IMG/VR virus record: IMGVR_UViG_3300025694_000012
Coordinates: 1 to 40,075 of that record
DNA: 40,075 bases
Strand: one strand, 5' to 3'
Origin: a virus
The translations under genes and the position numbers were made by a program. Positions 6,705 to 13,471 of the stretch are shown piece after piece. The notes beneath the pieces are model-generated. The model was given only the letters and a program-made list of their open reading frames with translations. It was not told the DNA's origin and made no database searches. How positions within the stretch are numbered: position 1 is the first letter of the stretch; each line of letters starts with the position of its first letter.

Positions 6705-7628
6705 ATGCAGTTTGATATAATAGTAACGAATCCACCATTTCAGGATTCTACCAATAAGAAGAAGACACAACATAAGCTATGGATTGACTTTACACAGAAA
6801 ACATTCAGTGAGTGGTTAAAACCTGGAGGTATTCTCCTTCAGGTTTCTCCTAGTAGTTTCTTATCACCATCCAGTAAGATTCTGCAACTGTTTAAGTCTA
6901 AGGCAGTGAAGTTTCTGAACTTAGATACAAAAACTTATTTTCCTGAAGTGGGAAGCACGTTCGCCGACTATATGGTCTCCAACCGTCCCGGCATCGAAAA
7001 AACTAAAGTTGTTACTCAAGACGGTACATTTGACTGTAAAATAGATGATTCAGTGTTCTATTTGCCTATAGATTTATCAGAAAATGCCTTATCTGTTCAT
7101 AATAAGGTAATGTTTGAGATAAGAGAGCACCTTGATGTAAGATATGATTATGTGACGTGTCATAACGTGAATTTGCTACGGGAGACTGGTATCATCAATA
7201 AGTGGGATAACTGTTGTGACATTAAAACTAAACAAGAGTTTATTGATAGTCATCCAATTCTACACACAAACAAACAAACTTGGTATTCACGAATTCGACA
7301 GGATTGGGCATCAAAGAAGAAAGTAATGTGGTCACGGAGTGGATATACAAAACCAGTTTATGATGATGGTATTTTAGGTGGTACTGATATGGTATATTAT
7401 GTGTTGGTGAATGATAAAGAATCGGGAGAGAATCTAACACATAACCTGAATAGTACGCTAATGAAGTATATTCTCAAGACTGCAAAATGGTCTGGGTTTG
7501 GTAATGAGAAAGTATTTTGTAGGTTGCCAAATTTACCAATTGATTGTAAAATGAGTGATGATGATGTGTTTGATTTCTTCAACATCACAGAACAAGAGAG
7601 AGTGTATGTCAGACAAATTGTGGGATGA
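6705..7628 (+). CDS. N6-adenine DNA methyltransferase, C-terminal half (motifs IV onward plus target recognition), 307 aa
   Basis: ATG 6705. The protein opens at once with F-D-I-I-V-T-N9-P-P-F12, motif IV (NPPF) of amino-methyltransferases, which grips the adenine amino group. It continues with a motif V/VI-like segment (WLKPGGILLQVSPSSFL, about residues 39-55). The rest (to 307) would be the target recognition region, with conserved-looking KVMWSRSGYTKPVYDDG and GGTDMVYYV stretches. The S-adenosylmethionine-binding motifs X, I, II and III are missing from its N-terminus but present in the next gene, which overlaps by 23 bases. I infer that the two proteins form one gamma-type enzyme, split between motifs III and IV. 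Related NPPF proteins occur in cyanophages as I recall. Confidence 0.75.
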   Translation: MQFDIIVTNPPFQDSTNKKKTQHKLWIDFTQKTFSEWLKPGGILLQVSPSSFLSPSSKILQLFKSKAVKFLNLDTKTYFPEVGSTFADYMVSNRPGIEKTKVVTQDGTFDCKIDDSVFYLPIDLSENALSVHNKVMFEIREHLDVRYDYVTCHNVNLLRETGIINKWDNCCDIKTKQEFIDSHPILHTNKQTWYSRIRQDWASKKKVMWSRSGYTKPVYDDGILGGTDMVYYVLVNDKESGENLTHNLNSTLMKYILKTAKWSGFGNEKVFCRLPNLPIDCKMSDDDVFDFFNITEQERVYVRQIVG

Positions 7629-8076
7629 AGTAAAGAATAGGATGAATGATCACTCTTATATGGGTGAGATTAATCGTGACGAATACAGAGTCAAAGTAAC
7701 AGCCGAGGTTTTTACTCCGACTGATTTGGTGATAAGAATGATTCGTGAATGTGGTACGGATGAGTTTGTATCAGGCAAAACAGTTCTTGACCCTGCATGT
7801 GGAGATGGTCAGTTTCTAACAGCAGTCAAGTGGGTGAAAGTGTTGTTTCATAATATGAGTGAGGAAGATGCACTTAAAGATATCTATGGTGTGGATATTA
7901 TGAGAGATAATGTTGACCTATGTAAGAAAAGATTGGGAGGAGGAAAAATATTAATGGGTAATACATTAGATCCTGCAAAGAGATTAGACGGTCAAAGTGA
8001 TAGTGAACATGATATGATGAAGTTTCTATTTCTAGCACAGACAACGGTCTATAGTGCCGAAGCAATGGACACCTAA
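7606..8076 (+). CDS. N6-adenine DNA methyltransferase, SAM-binding half (motifs X, I-III), 156 aa
   Basis: The frame is open from 7555, but ATG 7606 (MSDKLWDEVKNR) gives a short 23-base overlap with the upstream half. Motif X is E34-V-F-T-P-T-D followed by LVIRMI; motif I is L61-D-P-A-C-G-D-G-Q-F-L71; motif II is Y-G-V-D97-I; a motif III-like G-N-T-L-D-P follows at 118-123. No NPPF is present: the protein ends about 35 residues later, where motif IV would normally follow. It therefore complements the upstream protein exactly. The last 15 residues look like read-through into the intergenic module. Alternatively it could be an independent SAM-binding protein, but the overlap and complementary motifs argue for a pair. 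Confidence 0.75.
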   Translation: MSDKLWDEVKNRMNDHSYMGEINRDEYRVKVTAEVFTPTDLVIRMIRECGTDEFVSGKTVLDPACGDGQFLTAVKWVKVLFHNMSEEDALKDIYGVDIMRDNVDLCKKRLGGGKILMGNTLDPAKRLDGQSDSEHDMMKFLFLAQTTVYSAEAMDT

Positions 8077-8095
8077 ACAAGTGGCACAGGGTGTC

Positions 8096-8123
8096 CTGAA
8101 ACCCCACCAGGATGCCTTATAAT
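8096..8123 (+). promoter_or_regulatory. Hairpin-promoter module: CTGAAA - 16 bp - TATAAT
   Basis: TATAAT at 8118-8123 with CTGAAA at 8096-8101, spacer 16, the same layout as at 2571-2598. The flanks GTGTCCTG (8091-8098) and CAGGATGC (8108-8115) can pair with two G-U wobbles, giving a terminator-like hairpin that overlaps the promoter. It would drive the small-gene operon from 8154. Confidence 0.6.
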
Positions 8124-8153
8124 ACAGAGGTAATCAAGGGAACACCACTCACC

Positions 8154-8423
8154 ATGCAAATCACCAACAATGTCACCACGGTTGATTTCTTTCCTGAGGC
8201 ATTCATTGCCGAGGCAGATGAAGAGAAAGGAATGATCACTGTGGTCAAACGTTTTCAGAAACGTGTTACTTTCAATGCTAATGGTCTGAAGTCTTATTCA
8301 ACTGTGACGGCACTGAATGCACGTAATGAGTGGGACACACGTATTGCGAATGGTGCGGTGGTAACTGATTTCAATCTTGACAAAATGCCACGTTCAGAGT
8401 ATACTCCTATGGCAGTAGGTTGA
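8154..8423 (+). CDS. Hypothetical protein, 89 aa
   Basis: The frame is open from 8112, but those codons cross the promoter; ATG 8154 (MQITNNVTTVDFFPEAFIAE) is the start. The protein looks like mixed beta/alpha with VTFNANGLKSYSTVTALNAR in the middle and a C-terminal SEYTPMAVG. No domain recognised. Its TGA overlaps the next ATG (TGATG), so it heads a coupled operon. Confidence 0.65.
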   Translation: MQITNNVTTVDFFPEAFIAEADEEKGMITVVKRFQKRVTFNANGLKSYSTVTALNARNEWDTRIANGAVVTDFNLDKMPRSEYTPMAVG

Positions 8424-8569
8424 TGAGTAAGGTTAATTTTATTCAATACATGCTGGCATTTATCATCACGATGTTCGCAATGTCATCTTATTTGATGTTC
8501 CTTGCAGAACGTGACACCAAAATGATGAACTATTATGACTCAACAATCGAATCAAGAGTTCGTGAATGA
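8423..8569 (+). CDS. Small one-pass membrane protein, 48 aa
   Basis: ATG 8423 sits on the preceding stop (TGATG). Residues 5-27 form a clear hydrophobic segment (FIQYMLAFIITMFAMSSYLM), followed by a charged tail (AERDTKMMNYYDSTIESRVR), consistent with a single transmembrane helix. Phage early regions often hold such inner-membrane peptides, but the role is unknown. It overlaps the next gene by 35 bases. Confidence 0.55.
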   Translation: MSKVNFIQYMLAFIITMFAMSSYLMFLAERDTKMMNYYDSTIESRVRE

Positions 8570-8678
8570 CTTGTTTGACAAACTCTTTAAGCACACAGAC
8601 ACGGACATGATTGATTTGCACGATGATGATTCTTGTGATGACCATCTCCAATTTGAAAAACTCATTCTTGACTTCTAA
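8535..8678 (+). CDS. Small acidic hypothetical protein, 47 aa
   Basis: ATG 8535 to TAA 8676-8678. The product starts MTQQSNQEFVNDLFDKLFKH and is rich in Asp/His in the second half (DMIDLHDDDSCDDH). It overlaps the membrane-peptide gene upstream and shares its last A with the next ATG (TAATG), supporting a real coupled gene. No family recognised; the Asp/His cluster might bind metal, but that is speculative. Confidence 0.5.
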   Translation: MTQQSNQEFVNDLFDKLFKHTDTDMIDLHDDDSCDDHLQFEKLILDF

Positions 8679-8947
8679 TGACTGATCTAACTTTTTCTGG
8701 TGTATTTGTTACTTGTGAAGATTATGGATGCATTTATACTGTTTGCACTGAAGGTGAATTGTTTTATGCACCTATTCATAATGATGGAAAGATAGATTTT
8801 GATGAATTTAATATGGTAGATTTTTGGGAATGTGATTTGGATGTGGAAGAATTGGAGGAGATACAATCAAAGTTAATTGATATGATGCAAATTGCCGGAC
8901 TGTATTTCAAATCACAACCAATTGAATTATCAGGAGTTAATGAATGA
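8678..8947 (+). CDS. Conserved cyanophage-type hypothetical protein, 89 aa
   Basis: ATG 8678 overlaps the previous stop (TAATG). The N-terminal half is beta-like with FSGVFVTCEDYGCIYTVCTE and FYAPIHNDGKIDFDEFN; the second half is an acidic helix (DVEELEEIQSKLIDMMQ). I recall related sequences in T4-like cyanophages without known function. It is coupled to the next gene by ATGA. Confidence 0.6.
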   Translation: MTDLTFSGVFVTCEDYGCIYTVCTEGELFYAPIHNDGKIDFDEFNMVDFWECDLDVEELEEIQSKLIDMMQIAGLYFKSQPIELSGVNE

Positions 8948-9159
8948 AAAAGACTGAGATTAATATTGAACTGAATGTGCATGAGTTAGATATTATACTC
9001 AAGGCACTTGAATTAGTAGAGAACGGAGATGAGATACAGATCAATCGATCATCAGGTAGTATTGACACCTTGTATGATCGGTTGTATGATTATTATGCCA
9101 CATTAGACACAACAAACGTCGAACTCAATTATGAATCTTATGTTGAACCCTCTTTCTAA
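8944..9159 (+). CDS. Hypothetical protein, 71 aa
   Basis: ATG 8944 overlaps the previous TGA. The protein starts MKKTEINIELNVHELDIILK and is helical in the middle (LDIILKALELVENGDEIQ), with a Tyr-rich end (LYDRLYDYYATLD). Its last 20 bases overlap the following gene. Function unknown. Confidence 0.55.
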   Translation: MKKTEINIELNVHELDIILKALELVENGDEIQINRSSGSIDTLYDRLYDYYATLDTTNVELNYESYVEPSF

Positions 9160-9316
9160 AAGAACACCAGTGACCCCACAAACAAATCCAGAGTTATGGT
9201 ATTCATGGTATAATGTGGTCAAAGAAGATGCACCTGAGGTATTAGATCAGTTTATTGAAAACACTGCTGCAAAGATGGAACTGACTGTTGATTACTTTAC
9301 TGCGGAGTTCTTGTGA
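9140..9316 (+). CDS. Hypothetical protein, 58 aa
   Basis: Two in-frame ATGs exist (9131 and 9140); 9140 (MLNPLSKRTPVTPQTNPELW) keeps a shorter overlap with the upstream gene. The product has an aromatic centre (ELWYSWYNVVKEDAPEVL) and a helical C-terminus. The stop overlaps the next gene's GTG. No recognised family. Confidence 0.5.
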   Translation: MLNPLSKRTPVTPQTNPELWYSWYNVVKEDAPEVLDQFIENTAAKMELTVDYFTAEFL

Positions 9317-9543
9317 AATACATGTATGTTGTTGATTACTGGGTGCCATTTCCACAGTCAGAGTATGGAGGGTTAATTACATTGATTGCAGAGAATGATG
9401 CAGAAGCCCTTGAATTGTTATCTGATGAGGAATCATTTAATGAGGACTATGGACATTTGATTATGGAAAAGATTATTACCGCAAATAAACTCAGCTTGCT
9501 AGATGAATATGAATCTGGTATAATAGAAGCATTCTGCACTTAA
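9313..9543 (+). CDS. Hypothetical protein, 76 aa
   Basis: GTG 9313 overlaps the previous stop (GTGA); ATG 9322 is an alternative giving 73 aa. The N-terminus is beta-strand-like (YMYVVDYWVPFPQSEYGG) and is followed by an acidic helix (AENDAEALELLSDEE). This beta-then-helix layout resembles small conserved cyanophage proteins, but I cannot name one. Confidence 0.55.
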   Translation: MKYMYVVDYWVPFPQSEYGGLITLIAENDAEALELLSDEESFNEDYGHLIMEKIITANKLSLLDEYESGIIEAFCT

Positions 9544-9548
9544 TCTCT

Positions 9549-9701
9549 ATGGAAGAATTATATAAACTACAGGAAGAAGGGACGATGGGATGGACTGATG
9601 TTACGGGAGCATTAACAAAGGAGGAATGTAAGAGACAATATGAAGAAAATTTAAATGATGGTACAAATCCAAAACGATTAAAGATTGTAAGAGTCCAATG
9701 A
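9549..9701 (+). CDS. Conserved cyanophage-type small protein, 50 aa
   Basis: ATG 9549 to TGA 9699-9701. Starts MEELYKLQEEGTMGWTDVTG, followed by LTKEECKRQYEENLNDG and NPKRLKIVRVQ. The GW-x-x-x-x-x-x-LTKEEC-x-x-x-x arrangement with a final NP-x-x-L is familiar from small cyanophage proteins. It may be a minimal helical domain; no function known. The next gene starts with an ATGA overlap. Confidence 0.6.
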   Translation: MEELYKLQEEGTMGWTDVTGALTKEECKRQYEENLNDGTNPKRLKIVRVQ

Positions 9702-9976
9702 TTGATTTCCCACACCTACCACCCGAAGGTTTTTCTTATTCATTTGAATCATTTAGCGCAAGGTATGATGCAGTATGGATAGTCAATCATGCAGACTTCT
9801 CTTATAGAGATACACCACCCAAATCAATATGGGGATTCTATTCATCAAAGAAGGGAAAGTATTATGCACCGATTAATTCAAAGAAGGTAGGTAAGGAAGT
9901 ATTGATTCAGGATACAACTCCTTATAGTGCAATGAAAAAGAACCTAAATCCATTAGAAGCAATATTGTATTCATGA
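9698..9976 (+). CDS. Conserved cyanophage-type hypothetical protein, 92 aa
   Basis: ATG 9698 overlaps the previous stop. The protein is Tyr/Phe/Trp-rich, including SYSFESFSARYDAVWIVNH, SIWGFYSSKKGKYYAPINSK and TPYSAMKKNLNPLEAILY. It looks like a compact beta-rich protein with a C-terminal helix, of a type I have seen in T4-like cyanophages. No motif suggests an activity. Coupled to its neighbours on both sides by ATGA. Confidence 0.6.
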   Translation: MIDFPHLPPEGFSYSFESFSARYDAVWIVNHADFSYRDTPPKSIWGFYSSKKGKYYAPINSKKVGKEVLIQDTTPYSAMKKNLNPLEAILYS

Positions 9977-10221
9977 GTTATGTTCCAAAGGTTAATGATT
10001 ATGTAATATGGAATCATCATGGTATTATACATGAGGGATGGGTATACTTTGTTGATAGTGCCTATATTACGATTGAGACAGGAGTAAGACCTAAACCAAA
10101 CTGTGAGTATACCAGAGAAGAGAAACATAAGTATATTCATACTCTGCTTTGTTGTTATCCTCATCAATGGAAAGATCTAACTTATGTGAAGAGCCGGAAG
10201 AGCATTTATGAATCGTTATAA
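9973..10221 (+). CDS. Conserved cyanophage-type hypothetical protein, 82 aa
   Basis: ATG 9973 overlaps the previous stop. The opening VPKVNDYVIWNHHGIIHEGW and VYFVDSAYITIETGV resemble a small SH3-like barrel (D-Y-V-I-W strand, then G-W-V-Y-F-V). Two adjacent Cys (LLCCYPHQW) lie near residue 62. Its last 14 bases overlap the oxygenase gene. The fold guess is low confidence. Confidence 0.6.
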   Translation: MSYVPKVNDYVIWNHHGIIHEGWVYFVDSAYITIETGVRPKPNCEYTREEKHKYIHTLLCCYPHQWKDLTYVKSRKSIYESL

Positions 10222-10855
10222 GAAAGTATTATTTCCTATACATTTGTTTCAGACAAATATTCGTGAAAACGGATTAATCTTAGATGATGTATTAGATAAA
10301 ATCGAATATCTTTATAAGAAAAAAAATTTAAAAGTTCCTGATGGTTGGTTGACTGACAGTCTGTTTACTACATTTGATATAAATGAAATTAATTCATTTA
10401 TTTTTCATGAGGATAGTATATTTTTCAAGTACTATCATGATTATGTAAAAAAGTTTTTTGATAAACCAGTTGAATTTGAGTTTGATGATATTTGGTTAAA
10501 TGTTTATTCAAAAGGTGAATTTCAGGAACAGCACACACATTCAAGTTTTGATGTTTTCTCAAGAAGATCACATTTCTCTTGTATTCATTATTTAAAATTT
10601 GACTCAGAAGTTCATGAACCAGTAATATTTGTTGATCCGATTGAGGAAAAAAGATATAATACAATAGAGATGGATTCAAATTATTATGGTAATGGTAGAT
10701 GGTCACCTTATGTTCGTGAGGGTGATTTATTAATGTTTCCACCATATTTGAGTCATTATGTGAGTAAGTCGGATCCGACACCAAACAATCCAAGAATATC
10801 AATTTCATTTAATATTTGGATCAAACAATATGGAGATCGAAAACATGGAAATTAA
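10208..10855 (+). CDS. 2-oxoglutarate/Fe(II)-dependent oxygenase-like protein, 215 aa
   Basis: ATG 10208. The C-terminal half fits the double-stranded beta-helix of 2OG/Fe(II) oxygenases of the TIGR02466-like phage group: N-V-Y-x-x-G-E-F-Q-E-Q-H109-T-H111, then HYLKF, a G-D-L-L-M-F-P-P strand, a distal H183 and R196 in NPRISISFNIW, which would bind 2-oxoglutarate. The proximal ligand is in HTH rather than HxD, so the metal site needs checking. The N-terminal 90 residues are helical. It is followed by a second oxygenase overlapping by 11 bases and then a fibre-like gene, suggesting a role in modifying a virion or host protein; this is inference. Confidence 0.65.
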   Translation: MNRYKKVLFPIHLFQTNIRENGLILDDVLDKIEYLYKKKNLKVPDGWLTDSLFTTFDINEINSFIFHEDSIFFKYYHDYVKKFFDKPVEFEFDDIWLNVYSKGEFQEQHTHSSFDVFSRRSHFSCIHYLKFDSEVHEPVIFVDPIEEKRYNTIEMDSNYYGNGRWSPYVREGDLLMFPPYLSHYVSKSDPTPNNPRISISFNIWIKQYGDRKHGN

Positions 10856-11327
10856 TTTTGATGATAATTTTTTAGAAAATAAAGAATTTAAGATTGTTCG
10901 GGATTATTGTTTAAATGCATCATATCATTATGGTGAGAGTGATAATGGTGATGATATTGTGACGGGAATGGTGCATAACATACCAGAGACAGAATTTGTA
11001 TATAAGTTATTTCGTAAGAAGTTAATGGATAAATGTTCATTTCTTTCTAATATGAAATTATATCGGATGTATATTAATTGTTTTGCTCCAAATGAGAATC
11101 CATATTTTCATACTGATGGGGAGGGAGTTACATTTTTACATTATGCGAATGATAGATTTGATTTACAGGAAGGAGGGGAGACACAATTTTATGTGGATGA
11201 GAACATTTATGGTGTGATTCCAATACCAAATCGATTAGTCATGTTTGATGGTAGGATTTTACATCGTGCAACATCATTTCGGAATGGTCATCGATTTACG
11301 GTTGCAATTAAGTATTCTCCACAATAA
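10845..11327 (+). CDS. 2OG/Fe(II)-dependent oxygenase (prolyl-hydroxylase-like), 160 aa
   Basis: ATG 10845 is preferred over ATG 10830 because GGAG (10832-10835) sits 9 bases before it. The active-site set is complete: H89-T-D91 (in PYFHTDGEG), distal H140 (GRILHRATS) and R150 (NGHRFTVAIKY) for 2-oxoglutarate. Length and spacing fit small phage 2OG-FeII oxygenases, which are abundant in cyanophages. The substrate is unknown. The neighbouring upstream oxygenase and downstream glycine-rich fibre protein suggest hydroxylation of a virion protein, but host or nucleotide substrates are not excluded. Confidence 0.8.
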   Translation: MEINFDDNFLENKEFKIVRDYCLNASYHYGESDNGDDIVTGMVHNIPETEFVYKLFRKKLMDKCSFLSNMKLYRMYINCFAPNENPYFHTDGEGVTFLHYANDRFDLQEGGETQFYVDENIYGVIPIPNRLVMFDGRILHRATSFRNGHRFTVAIKYSPQ

Positions 11328-11330
11328 ATA
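11323..11330 (+). promoter_or_regulatory. Late-promoter-like AATAAATA before the fibre gene
   Basis: AATAAATA at 11323-11330 overlaps the oxygenase stop codon and lies 19 bases before the fibre-like gene, the same distance as the perfect element before gp8. One mismatch to TATAAATA. Plausible T4-type late promoter for a structural gene. Confidence 0.45.
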
Positions 11331-11349
11331 TAAAAAAGTCATTATATTC

Positions 11350-12525
11350 ATGGCAACGAACGTCACAAAAACATCACACTTTACATCTGGTGCGGGTAAT
11401 CCGATTTCATTTTCGCAGATTAAGGCGCAATTTGGTGGAAATACTTCTGATATCAAGGCGAGTGCATATTTAAGAAATACTGGTGATGATGTTGATTGGG
11501 ATGGACCTAATGCATCATCAATTAGTCCAAGGATACCGGATGCAACAGAAAATAGTAGTGTTACTTCAACAAATAATGACTGGACGGTAGATTCATTAAG
11601 AGATACAATTACAGGATATAATGTCACTCAGAGTGGAAATAATGAAGAATTGGAATATGGTGATACTAATACATCAACATGGAATGGAAATTTAAGTCGT
11701 AATGTTTTAAAGAAGTTTGATGTAACAGGAACGATTTTTGCAAATCAAACTGATAAAGATGCACTTACATTTGATGGAAATTTATATAATTTAGAGATAG
11801 AGGTTGATCAAGCGGGTGCAATTTATGGAGAAGGTGGTGCTCTTGGAGGAAGTGGAGGAGATGCATTATATGTGAACAATACTTATACGAAATCAGATGT
11901 TGAGATTCGATCTTATGGTAGGATCTGGGCTGGTGGTGGAGCAGGTACATCGGGCAATCCCGGAAATCCTGGAGGATCTATTAATAATTGTAGTGCTACT
12001 CAGTATAGGTATGGTGTATCTAATCCTTATACGAGTGGAACTAATTTAGCATCTGCAATGCCTGGTCGGTCGTGTCGCATTGCACTGGGATCTGGAGCAA
12101 GGTGGATGAATGCGAATCAAACTGCTATCAGAAATCGTTGTCGTGGAAGTGGATCAAGAAGAGGAATGGGTGTATATCCGGCAGGTAATTATCAGTGTTC
12201 GGCAAATTGGTCGATTAATTGTTACAAACCAATCAATTTTAGTATTGGTGGAGGTGCAGCTGGAGCTGCCGGTGGTGGAGGAGTTGGACAGGGATTTAGT
12301 AATTTCAATAGTCCAGGAAGTGGTAATCCTGGAGGAAGTGGATCCACGAATAGTTGTAGTGGAGGAAGTTCGACAGGTAATAGTGGTAATCCCGGAAATT
12401 CTGGTGGTAAATGGGGACAGAGTGTGGTTGGAGGAGGAAGTGGAGGAAAATCAATTCAGAAAAGAAATGCCAGAGTCGAATATTATACTAACAATACTGT
12501 AAAGGGATCAATCACTAATATATAA
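11350..12525 (+). CDS. Glycine-rich fibre/adhesin-like virion protein, 391 aa
   Basis: ATG 11350 (MATNVTKTSHFTSGAGNPIS) is chosen over a longer open frame from 11245 that would lie inside the oxygenase gene. Residues 1-150 have the ISFSQIKAQFGG and PRIPDATENSSV pattern of cyanophage tail-fibre/adhesin N-termini as I recall them. From about residue 190 the chain is made of glycine-rich runs (for example GEGGALGGSGGDA and GGGAAGAAGGGG) with six cysteines, all in this half. Glycine-rich loops are typical of T-even gp38-type adhesins, where they carry receptor specificity. Assignment as a fibre tip or adhesin is inference from composition and context. A late-type promoter precedes it. Confidence 0.65.
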   Translation: MATNVTKTSHFTSGAGNPISFSQIKAQFGGNTSDIKASAYLRNTGDDVDWDGPNASSISPRIPDATENSSVTSTNNDWTVDSLRDTITGYNVTQSGNNEELEYGDTNTSTWNGNLSRNVLKKFDVTGTIFANQTDKDALTFDGNLYNLEIEVDQAGAIYGEGGALGGSGGDALYVNNTYTKSDVEIRSYGRIWAGGGAGTSGNPGNPGGSINNCSATQYRYGVSNPYTSGTNLASAMPGRSCRIALGSGARWMNANQTAIRNRCRGSGSRRGMGVYPAGNYQCSANWSINCYKPINFSIGGGAAGAAGGGGVGQGFSNFNSPGSGNPGGSGSTNSCSGGSSTGNSGNPGNSGGKWGQSVVGGGSGGKSIQKRNARVEYYTNNTVKGSITNI

Positions 12526-12537
12526 TAAAAAAACAAT

Positions 12538-12870
12538 ATGATGTTAAATGAATTGATATTTAAATTTATGGATGAGTTTTTTCTTCAAGAGATGCACGAA
12601 TCATTTCATGCATCAAAGAATTGTCAGAAAGAACGGTGGAGTATATGTGAAGGATGTGAACACTTTGATGAACCGGAGGAAGGATGTAAGGAATGTGGAT
12701 GTTATTTGCCACATAAGATAAAAGATCCATGGGGTGATTGTCCTTTAGATAAATGGATATCAAATGATGAGGAATGGAAGAATAAACATTATAATCAGTT
12801 AAAAGATGTTATAATAGAGAAGTATCCAGAATATCAAGAACTTATTGAAAGACATGAAAGAATCAACTGA
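12538..12870 (+). CDS. Zinc-ribbon-like small protein, 110 aa
   Basis: ATG 12538. Six cysteines at 37, 40, 50, 53, 55 and 68 form C-x2-C-x9-C-x2-C-x-C-x12-C, ending C-P-L-D-K-W, a likely zinc-binding module. The second zinc-ribbon gene (13455) has the same six-cysteine spacing and the same CGCYL and CP-x-x-KW signature, so the two are paralogues flanking an oxygenase. The C-terminal 35 residues are helical and charged. Such modules often bind nucleic acid or protein partners; the actual role is unknown. The oxygenase starts inside its last codons. Confidence 0.65.
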   Translation: MMLNELIFKFMDEFFLQEMHESFHASKNCQKERWSICEGCEHFDEPEEGCKECGCYLPHKIKDPWGDCPLDKWISNDEEWKNKHYNQLKDVIIEKYPEYQELIERHERIN

Positions 12871-13471
12871 ATTGAAGGGAAGGTATTCTGATTTCATTGG
12901 AGAATACTCATGTGTATATTCTACGGAGTATTGTAATGAGATTATAAGGGGTTTTGATTATTATCAGGATATTGATGCAGTTTATTGTGAGGATGATCAA
13001 TTTGAGAATAGTAATGCCGGTAGGTTTGATTGGGCATTAGATTTACATGATATGAGTCCGAGTATGAATGGTCCTGTATCACAACAAATGAATGAAGTAT
13101 TGTTTGAATGTTTAGAAGAGTATACACAAGTCTTTGGTCATTTAAAAATAGTACCATTTTATTCATTGGCACAAAAGATACAGAAGACACCAGCAGGAGG
13201 AGGTTATCATGTCTGGCACGATGAGAATAGTAGTGTACAAGAAGCACGAAGATCTCTTGTATGGATGATCTATTTGAATGATGATTATGAAGGAGGAGAA
13301 ACAGAGTACTTGTATTATAAGAAAAGAATACAACCAGAGAGAGGTAAGTTACTTATATGGCCTGCAGGTATGACACATTGCCATAGAGGAGGATTAGTAT
13401 TAAAGGGGAATAAGTATGTTGCGACAGGATGGTTCTATCTGGGAGGAATGAATTATGGAAGAGAAGAATAG
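12854..13471 (+). CDS. 2OG/Fe(II)-dependent oxygenase (PKHD/prolyl-4-hydroxylase type), 205 aa
   Basis: ATG 12854 is chosen over TTG 12845. The core is visible: GGGYHVWH122-D-E124 gives the H-x-E iron ligands, LVWMIYLNDDYEGGETEY is the classic strand-loop of PKHD enzymes, PAGMTH175-C-H177 provides the distal His, and K187 in KGNKYVATGWF would bind 2-oxoglutarate. Length about 200 aa is usual. It is the third oxygenase in 3.3 kb and is sandwiched between two zinc-ribbon paralogues, overlapping both, which suggests joint expression and possibly a complex. Substrate unknown. Confidence 0.8.
   Translation: MKESTELKGRYSDFIGEYSCVYSTEYCNEIIRGFDYYQDIDAVYCEDDQFENSNAGRFDWALDLHDMSPSMNGPVSQQMNEVLFECLEEYTQVFGHLKIVPFYSLAQKIQKTPAGGGYHVWHDENSSVQEARRSLVWMIYLNDDYEGGETEYLYYKKRIQPERGKLLIWPAGMTHCHRGGLVLKGNKYVATGWFYLGGMNYGREE

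Noticed and set aside
12110-12502. A 130-codon + strand frame overlapping the fibre gene
   Set aside because: Low-complexity Val/Glu-rich translation caused by reading glycine codons out of frame.
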